Part shown: piece by piece, positions 56,799-64,000 of the stretch
Position numbering within the stretch: position 1 is the first letter of the stretch
How the letters are laid out: every line of letters begins with the position of its first letter
From: Bimuria novae-zelandiae CBS 107.79
Taxonomy: Eukaryota > Ascomycota > Dothideomycetes > Pleosporales > Didymosphaeriaceae
Assembly: GCA_010015655.1 (NCBI GenBank)
Contig: ML976731.1
Span: forward strand, 270,637-334,636
Reading direction: 5' to 3'
Length of the DNA: 64,000 nt
Notes under the pieces: generated by a model
What the model was told of the DNA's origin: nothing
What the model saw: only the letters and a program-made list of their open reading frames with translations
Databases searched by the model: none
Translations under genes and position numbers: made by a program

Positions 56799-58573
56799 TC
56801 ATGTAGTCCCGTTCGCTCCACGACCTTGTGGCATGCCTGGTGTGTACACTAACACTAGCGCTTCACTGATGTTATCTTGACGAGGAGCAGGTTGGTCCCA
56901 CGTCACGAAATGCTTTCCGCGCTCAAACCAGTCGTGCATGCCCAGACGAAGCTCGTGGTCAAGATGCCAGGGCACCTTAGCAAGAATGACGCGCATCTCT
57001 GCATGCGCGAGGTACTTGCCCAAACAATTGCCCGGGCCGAACGAGTAGGGACTGAAGACGGAGTGATTGTCCTATCGCACTACATCAGCGCTCTTCGCCA
57101 TCACGACGTAGGGTACCACTCACATTCTTAAACTTTTCCGGGTGTCGTTCAGCCCGCGCTCGGGAACGAAAGAGTCTGGCTCCACAAAGTTCCTGGCGCT
57201 ATGGTATGTAGCGTGCTGCGAGACGTACACCGTCGTATCTTCCGACAGGTAATATCTTGAGACACGGTCCACGCCTTTGGGCACGACGCGGGGGAAACTG
57301 GTTGGCGAAGGCGGGTAGTACCTAAGCGCTTCCTGTATCACTGCGAGCGTGTATTCGAGCTTCTCGACCGCCACGAAAGTGACCTGATCCGCGCTCTTGA
57401 AATTATCGCGGATTTCCCTCGTCAGCCTGTCGTAGACCCGCGGGTTCTTCAAGATCAAGCACGTCAAGCCGGAAAGTAGTGTCGCCGTGGTTTCACTGCC
57501 TGCGGTCAATATGAGGAGAGAATTTTGCACCATTTCAGCGGCAGTAAGACCCTTGTCGCTAACGCCCTGGTTCTTGATCACGGCGGAGAAGATATCCGGT
57601 CTGTCCGCTCCGAGTTCCAGGCGCTGATGTACCTTCTCGTTCACCGCCTTGCCGAACGCCATATGTAGTCGCAACGCCGCAGAATTATCCTTAAACAAGG
57701 AAACAAGGTAGTCGTAGTACGCAACCACCGAGTACATCCGCTGCATAGCCCGAATGCCGCCACTTTTGAGGAGGCCAGAAACAAGGTTCACCCAGGGTGG
57801 TACCTGCGGTCGCGCAGACAGTGGAGAGATTCACCAAAGAGTAGATCCGCATCAATGTCAAACATGGCATAGTTGTACCATTTCGAGATGTCAATTTCCT
57901 CGTTCCCGCCTTCGGCGAACTCGCCGAGCCACTGGATCAGCAAGTCGATGAGGGATTGCACAAGTGGCTCTTGGTCTCGCAATGCTCGGTCGGAAAAGCC
58001 ATGACTCACGCTCGTGCGCTGACGCGCGTGGCTGGCGTCGTCGGCAAGGAGCATCGAAAATACACCACTGTATGGCACAGAGTACCAGATGGTGCTCTTT
58101 TAGTAGCTCTTGCCCTTGTTACGGACGCTGTAAATGTCCTGCCAGGCCGTCTCGGCCGAGATGAAGGAGCATTCGAAAGGGGCCACGCGGACCACCTCGC
58201 CGTATTTCTGGTGGATTTTGTAGATCCAGGGTACCATGGTGCCATTCTTGATACCCACAATGTAAGGAATTGGTGTGGCGCGTGCCCAGAATGGTCCGGG
58301 AATGTGGGCAAGCGGGTGGAAATACAGGTTGTAGATGCACTTGTACAAAGAGTAGAGTACTACCCGGACAGTGTCAGCTAAAGGCTAATCTATATTTCTA
58401 CAACCGATATTGCATTGTTTCATGGCCATGAGAATAGATTCCAAAGGCGCTGAGGGAGCAAAGCCGTGCAGGGAAAAAGTGCTACTCACTGAAAAAAGGA
58501 GGACGCCAAAGGCGAAAAATACTGCGGCCGGGCTGAAAAGCCGAAAATTACTCCATAGTAACGGGGTACTCAT
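56799..58573 (-). pseudogene. Cytochrome P450 monooxygenase pseudogene
   Basis: Minus strand, exons 58573-58490, 58384-57124 and 57071-56799. Exon 1 encodes a hydrophobic ER anchor (28 residues); exon 2 opens with the proline-rich hinge (F-H-P-L-A-H-I-P-G-P-F). Helix I has A-G-S-E-T-T, helix K has E-A-L-R, and the haem loop is at about 57040 (F-G-P-G-N-C-L-G: Cys kept, but the usual Arg before N-C is Gly and the first Phe is Tyr). Three lesions: TAA at 58100-58102 (Gln to stop), a one-base deletion near 57797 (Y-H-P then shift), and another shift near 57145 before the haem loop. P450s of this fungal type hydroxylate small molecules, often in secondary metabolism; the substrate is unknown. The neighbour on the 3' side is the convergent Zn2Cys6 gene. 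Confidence 0.82.
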
Positions 58574-58820
58574 TATGACCCGCAGTGATCGTGAATGTCA
58601 ATGCCTTGGCAACCTTAAAAGAGGGCGCGAGGTATCAATCTCCGCTATGGGAAATCTTGACGATATAGATGAGAAGCATGTGGCAAAGTCTCGAGATGAT
58701 CGGTTAATCAGGCAGGCACCTAGGGAGTTGCGGCGGCACGGTAGGTGTGCATCGGACTCAGGCAGGTGCCTTTTAACTAAGGTTGTCAACAAACAAATAT
58801 GCTTTAAAATTTTAACATAA
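58574..58820. other. P450 promoter side, then boundary to RIPed DNA
   Basis: Balanced composition up to about 58810, then an abrupt change to AT-rich sequence. A 136-codon plus ORF (58410-58820) overlaps P450 exon 1 and its intron on the opposite strand and is treated as a shadow. Confidence 0.4.
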
Positions 58821-59460
58821 TTTTATTTAATTTTTTGAATTTAAATATATAGATCTTTTATACGCTAAATTAATAAATAAATTTAATTTGATAAGCCTTT
58901 TTCTTTAAATATTATAAGTTTATCTTAAATAGCTATTATAACCTATTATAGCCTAGCCCTACTATAATATTAGCTAGCTAATTACGTATTTCTTATATAT
59001 ACAGCGCGTTAACGCTTATCTATTTCCCTTACTTTAGCTTACTTCCTTATCTTTATAGCTTATTTTTTCGCATCTTTACATACCTTTACGCCTATTATGC
59101 CTCTAAAATAAAGTTATAAGCTTGCTAAGGTAGCCAAATATGCGCCTAAACGTCCCTATTATGCGCTAAAGCATTAATAGTTAGCTAACTAAGCGCGATA
59201 GTACGCCTAAGCCTCTATCTATACAGCCTGTAAAGCCGCCTATAGAGCCGCCGGACACGCCGCCATCCAGCCAAAGTCACTGCTAGATGCTTCGTCCTAG
59301 CGAGCATCTCTACGCCTGAACATATAGCTAGCTATTCTTAAAATTTTATAAAACAGTACTAATATTGCCTAAGAGTTATAGTTAATACTTTTTAAGTTTT
59401 AAGTATTTATAACGCATCTAATAGATAGCTTTAATATAATAATAAAAGTAATAATAAAGA
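58821..59460. other. AT-rich 5' region of a hAT element
   Basis: No ORF. A GC-richer patch at about 59225-59320 contains GCCGCCTATAGAGCCGCCGG. Likely hAT subterminal or leader sequence, inferred from the transposase that follows. Confidence 0.35.
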
Positions 59461-61750
59461 TAGATTCTACCCCTAAAGAGGGCCAGGTTAATAACTATAA
59501 TAACTATAATATTAATAAATAAGATAATATAATAAAGCTACTTACTATACTAGAAAGTAATACTAGCTAGGTTTATAAGTATAGCTATCGCGTGTAGAAA
59601 AAGCATATATATAAGCCAGAGTAGCTCTACTTTGTGTGTAAGTACTATTACACGCGCAATTTCCCCACAGCTATATACTAAATAATAAAGTTAATTAGCG
59701 CTACTATATAATACCTTGCCTAAGATAAATTTAGCTATTATATTTATAAAGATAGCTTTATTGCCCGTAAGCCTACGCGTAAATCTAGCTAAATATTACT
59801 ATAATTTACTACTAAGGGCGGCCTTAAAATTACTATAATAACTTTTAATAAACTAAGTAATTTTAATTTTATAGTTTTGAATATATAGCTATATTTTAGC
59901 TTATTAATAATAATAGAGCCTATTAGAAGTTTAAAATACGAGCTTCTAATAAAATAAAAAATTTACTAACTGTAAGGTAAAAGTAGCGCTATAAAGCTTT
60001 TATAATAGCGTAGTAAGCTTTATAATAATGCTATAGGGAGTGCGCGCGTTAGTAAAGGCAAAGAGTAAGGTGTAATGTACGTCGCCCTATACCACGCCGC
60101 CATATATCCCTAAAAGTAACGAGTAACGATAGCTATCGTTACAAGGCATAGGATAGTATATATAGTCATCGTGACATAAGGTATATATAAGCTTTAATAG
60201 GTAGACTACGAAAAGTGGTAAACGTGACTTCTTTACTATAGTTACGTACTATATTAACTATAAAGACGTAACAGTTAACCTGCCTATAGCGCTACTATAA
60301 GTTATAAGTACTTACGATAGTAAGGCTATAGCTAACGCTATTACTACTATTCTAAAATACTTTAATATTAATTATAATAAACTTAAATATTTTATACTTA
60401 ATAATGCCACTAATAATAATAATGCTACTATTAATAAGCATACTATAATATAAAACTTTAATAGTACTAAATAACGCCTTTACTATACTTACTATATACT
60501 TCACTTTATTAGCTAAATAATTATATTTAGTCGCAACGCTAACGAGTATAATAATGAGCTTAAAAATATAAAAGAAAAAGAGTTTTATATAAAGAATTGG
60601 TAAAAGGATACACTATTAAGCGTCTTCTATAATATAATAAACTATATTAATACGCTAAATTAGTATAGACTCTGTATAAGTTATTAGTAATAGGCTATAA
60701 AGGATATGCCTTAAAGCGCTATATTATATGGGCTATACGTACCTAAGCTTATTCAGGATAAGGGAAGGATAGGTTAAGGGTAAAGCGTCTCGTGGATATT
60801 TTGTAGTCGAGAGTAGTAGTAGCAACGCTAGGTTTATAAATAATCTAATTTTATAATAAACTGTAGAATAACTAACTAGGAGGTTTACTAATCTATTATA
60901 GAAGATCTACTCGTAGTGTATAAAAGTTAATTATAAAGAGTAGGAAAAGTACAGAAAGTATCCTAGACTATATACTAATTATCTTATTTTTTAATATCTT
61001 AGAATTGCTTTAGTTTCCGAGGAGACTTACTCCTTAGTAAGGTATTTTTTTTAGTTTTTTTTACTAAGCTAGTGTGTTTTTAGGATTCTATCCTCTTAGT
61101 AGGATTCTATCCTCTTAGTAGGATCCTAATTACGTAACTACTAACCTAATCCTACTCCGTTCGCTAGCGTGCTAGGCCTTATTAGCCCTTCTATATAATC
61201 CTTTACTAACCTATAATTCACGAGAGCTATATAGCTATAACTCTTCGTGATTATAACACGCTGCCTCTATTAGTATACGTAAGTTAGTTAAGGCTATAGT
61301 TACGTGCTAGAATAGCTACTATAGTGTAATTAAGCGTAAAATTAAACTTTTATAAGCTATTACTTTATATATTAATTATTATATAATAGAGACTAAAGTA
61401 GCTAAATCTACTATGCGAACTTATAGTAATAAGATTCTATTAGTATTATAATAAATAAGGTTAATAGGGCTTATAGTTGTAAATTAGGTAGTTATTAATA
61501 ATTGTATTACTATACTGTAGTTACTTAAGTTTATAGCTAATTACTTTTGTAATTATAGTAAAAGTAGTTATTACAGCACGCTATATAAGGTAATTTTTAT
61601 ATTAAAATTTATAATTACTAAGTTAGATACCTATCTTAAACTTTATAAAGACGTTAATTTTACCTTAATTAAGGAGTCTATAAACTACTTACTAATTAAC
61701 TTATGCGCCGCGAAAAAGAAAGTAATTAAATACTTAGTACAAAAGGCACC
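59461..61750 (+). pseudogene. hAT transposase, RIPed and split by a solo LTR
   Basis: A plus-strand frame with TAA/TAG stops reads a BED-type zinc finger at about 59570-59760 (L-Y-F-V-C-K-Y-Y-Y-T-R-N-F-P-T-A-I-Y, where the second ligand Cys has become Tyr). The hAT core follows near 60220-60560 (V-T-Y-Y-I-N-Y-K-D, A-L-P-Q-V-I-G, Y-F-I-L-N-N-A with the catalytic Asp of the usual L-D-N-A read as Asn). After the LTR the frame continues at about 61490-61740 (I-L-W-L-L-K-F-I-A-N-Y, F-I-I-T-K-L-D-T-Y-L). The C-terminal dimerisation part is not found. A different hAT from the intact end at 2-397. Confidence 0.72.
60722..61258. repeat. Solo LTR in hAT, same family as gypsy D LTR
   Basis: 537 bp with TATTATATGGGC...GATTATAACA termini. 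Flanks are CGCTA (60717-60721) and CGCTG (61259-61263), a target duplication with one G/A difference. Strongly RIPed. Left half aligns to 21766-22298. Confidence 0.8.
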
Positions 61751-62376
61751 TTACTAGAGCTTTCTGCGCTAGCTGGGGTTAAGTCGAGTAGCCAAGCAGC
61801 CAAGCACGCGATCCCCTAAACTTATAAATAGCTAGTTATTATAGAGCTTCCTCTTCTTAATAGACTTTATTTTTAAGCTCCCTAATCGTTATAAATATAC
61901 GCTATAGTTATAAGCCTAATATTTTTTATAATACTTTATAATATACTTGCTTTATCCTAGCTAATAATTATAATAATAAATTATTTTTTGCTTTTTATTA
62001 TCTTTACGCTTACATCTTAATGCTTATAACCTATAATAGAGCTAGAATATATAATAACTACTATAAAGCTCTTAGTAAGTAACTAATTTATAAATTATAA
62101 CTTATTCCTATCTTAGTACGCGTAGCTTAAGTACCACGTAAAAGCTTAAAGGATATAAAGTTATATTAACTTTAAGGATCCTAAGTAGATAAATATACAC
62201 AACTAGGCTCTAAAGCTACTAAATATAAATACTAAGGGCAAGCCTTATGCATAATAACTTAAGCGCTATAAGCTAAAGTCTACTATTTATAGTTAGTTTA
62301 TAATAAAGCTTTAGGTACTTTAGAACTAGGTCTATACTATAGTTAATTTATAAAGGCTAAAGCTTATAATACTATA

Positions 62377-62809
62377 TGTTATGAGGCTCTCACACCTTGT
62401 TCCGATCCGGGTTAGGGCGGTAAGGTATCGTGGTGCTTCAAGGATTATTTAGTGGTACAAGTTAATGCGACACTTAGCGCGGCTGGACAATTCAATCTTA
62501 TAACGAATAAGATAACTATTAGTCTATATAGGAGAACGTACTCGCACAGAAGATATATAAGTTAACTACGAGGAAGGAAACAACAATAGGAAAGTCGCTA
62601 CACTATATACTAGCCTATTCCTTCTTCGTAGTCCCGCCAAGGCCCTGTAGTCCCATGGGACTTCCCTTTATGCGGGACTTCGTCACGTGACTGCTGACTA
62701 AGCTGCCCCGCGCCCGTTAGGTCCCGTTAACTCTGCTACTTCGTCAACAATTACTCTCTTGGCGTAATTGTCTGGCTTCTTCATCCTTGTGGGGTTCGTG
62801 GTCGTAACA
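62377..62809. repeat. Solo LTR, not RIPed
   Basis: 433 bp, TGTTATGAGGCTC...GGTCGTAACA, flanked by a perfect CTATA duplication (62372-62376 and 62810-62814). CpG-rich and unmutated. Same family as the LTRs at 21766 and 60722, best matched over the right half. Confidence 0.9.
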
Positions 62810-63565
62810 CTATAGTTAAGTAAGTAGTAGACGCTGTAGGCGCTAATTAAAGAACTTAAAAATAATCTTTATTTAAGTAATAAAAATTAGAAGGAGTAGG
62901 TATAATATATATATAAAGAGGTTACCCTACGCCTACAAAGTAGCAGAATAATAAATATAACTAAATAGCTATCCGAATGGAACCGCGTGCACGCTAACGC
63001 TATACTCCTAGATCTTTTAAAGATAAAGGGTACGCTACTAATAAAGGATTTCCTACGCTTAGCACTATAATATAACTATAAATAGGCTTAAAGACAGCTT
63101 AATAACCTATCGCGACTAGGCGTAGTAGTAACTCTATTTCTAAAAGGATACGCTCGCTAGCTCGCGTAGCTTAACTAAATAATTAAGCACGTAGGTATAT
63201 ACGCTACGCTTAAAGGGCGCACTCCTAAAATAAGCTATAAGTACCTATATAGAGTAAATAGCTAGTATTAATAGAAGCTTATAAAGTATAACCGCCTTTA
63301 GTACGCGCTCTAGGGAGAAGCTCTTTATAAGCTTTATAATAAGCTTATAAGTAAGGAGATTAGTAAAATTAGGAGCTAAATTTAAAAAGATTAGTAGAAG
63401 GTATTATTAACTAAGCTTAAATATAAGGGGTAGATAGTAGACCCTCCTCTAGTCTTTCTAGGGAATATTAAAGCATAGATTATAATAAGCCTATAAGTAA
63501 GTAAGCCTTTACTAGCTAGGCGCTATAATCCTATAGCTACCTATTTTTTATATTTATATATATAG

Positions 63566-63750
63566 GTACTCACACGGGTTATATTATAAGTAAATAGCTA
63601 CCCTTAAATATTTATTAAAGCTTTATAGTAAAAGTATGCTATTTTTTTTTTTTTTTTTTTTTACGCAGGTACTCCCGCGGGTTATATTATAAGTAGATAA
63701 TTACCTTTAAATATTTATTAAAACTTTATAGTAGAAGTACGCTATTTCCT
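63566..63750. repeat. Tandem duplication of about 100 bp with poly-T
   Basis: Two copies, from about 63566 and about 63668, share GGTACTC-C-CGGGTTATATTATAAGTA and TTATAGTA-AAGTA-GCTATTT. A run of about 20 T (63643-63662) separates them and a shorter T-rich run follows the second. Confidence 0.65.
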
Positions 63751-64000
63751 TTTTTTTCCTTACCTTTTTTTTAGAACTATATATAAACTAGCTACTTAGA
63801 CTAATTACCTAACAAGCTAAAAATCTAAGCTAGACGCTTTTTAAGCTCTACGCGTAAGTTTACTACCTTTTATACTTTAAGTTATTATTTAGCTTATTTT
63901 ACTACGCTCTATAAGCTAAGGGGTGTATTATAAAAGATATTTTATTAGAGCTTTTTAGGCTAGCTAGGGTTAAGCTAAGTAGCTAAGTAGCTAAGCACGC

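Larger units (their letters stand above)
61751..64000 (+). pseudogene. Unrecognised RIPed coding tract, possibly a separate transposon
   Basis: Begins with a 59 bp motif (61751-61809) that recurs near the window end (63952-64000) in direct orientation. Between them a plus-strand frame, interrupted by TAA/TAG and by one solo LTR, reads protein-like from about 62840 to 63530: H-A-N-A-I-L-L-D-L-L-K-I-K-G, R-Q-L-N-N-L-S-R-L-G-V-V-V-T (Gln as TAG or CAG) and K-H-V-G-I-Y-A-T-L-K-G-R-T-P-K-I-S-Y-K-Y. It is basic and helical. I do not recognise the family. The element continues past the window edge or ends there. Confidence 0.45.

Overview
The window reads as a filamentous ascomycete chromosome, most likely Dothideomycetes and probably Pleosporales. 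The evidence is spliceosomal genes with 50-175 bp introns, an HTRA-like nuclear serine protease (NMA111), a Zn2Cys6 regulator, a P450, and a transposon-rich AT block with the mutation signature of repeat-induced point mutation (RIP). Genus cannot be fixed from the sequence alone.

Layout. (1) 1-22.6 kb is a nested transposon block: the end of an intact hAT transposase, a RIP-degraded Ty1/copia element with its LTR, a LINE reverse-transcriptase fragment, and a gypsy element (gypsy A, about 4.6-21.2 kb). Gypsy A is split by two complete copia elements, B (5320-10718, target duplication AAAAG) and C (12825-18753, target duplication TTATA). A truncated minus-strand gypsy (D) and a Tc1-like fragment follow. 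(2) 22.6-25.9 kb is a less AT-rich island with one intact small ORF of unknown function and a RIP-scarred long ORF of unknown family. (3) 25.9-42.5 kb holds gypsy E (minus strand) and gypsy F (plus strand), interrupted by two solo LTRs and by a 1.83 kb transposon with 73 bp inverted repeats and TTAA flanks. It ends in a poly-C run and a 10-N assembly gap. (4) 42.5-45.2 kb has a pogo-like fragment and a degraded Tc1/mariner element. (5) 45.3-58.6 kb is the gene-bearing, balanced-GC segment: a nonsense-scarred pseudogene, nma111, a small lysine-rich protein gene, a Zn2Cys6 transcription factor and a convergent cytochrome P450 pseudogene. (6) 58.8-64 kb returns to RIPed transposons: a hAT element split by a solo LTR, and an unrecognised coding tract split by a second solo LTR.

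How it fits together. Target duplications and reading frames that resume across them give a relative insertion order. Coding frames of old elements stay open except for TAA and TAG, as RIP predicts, and every retroelement whose reverse transcriptase catalytic Asp pair is still present has at least one Asp changed to Asn. Short solo LTRs and terminal repeats remain CpG-rich, so they either arrived later or were too short for RIP. Genes next to the transposon blocks carry CAA/CAG-to-stop changes of the same type, which suggests RIP leakage. Only nma111, the lysine-rich gene and the transcription factor look fully functional; the 23.1 kb ORF is intact but unidentified. Coordinates of degraded elements are approximate; exon and LTR boundaries were read base by base.
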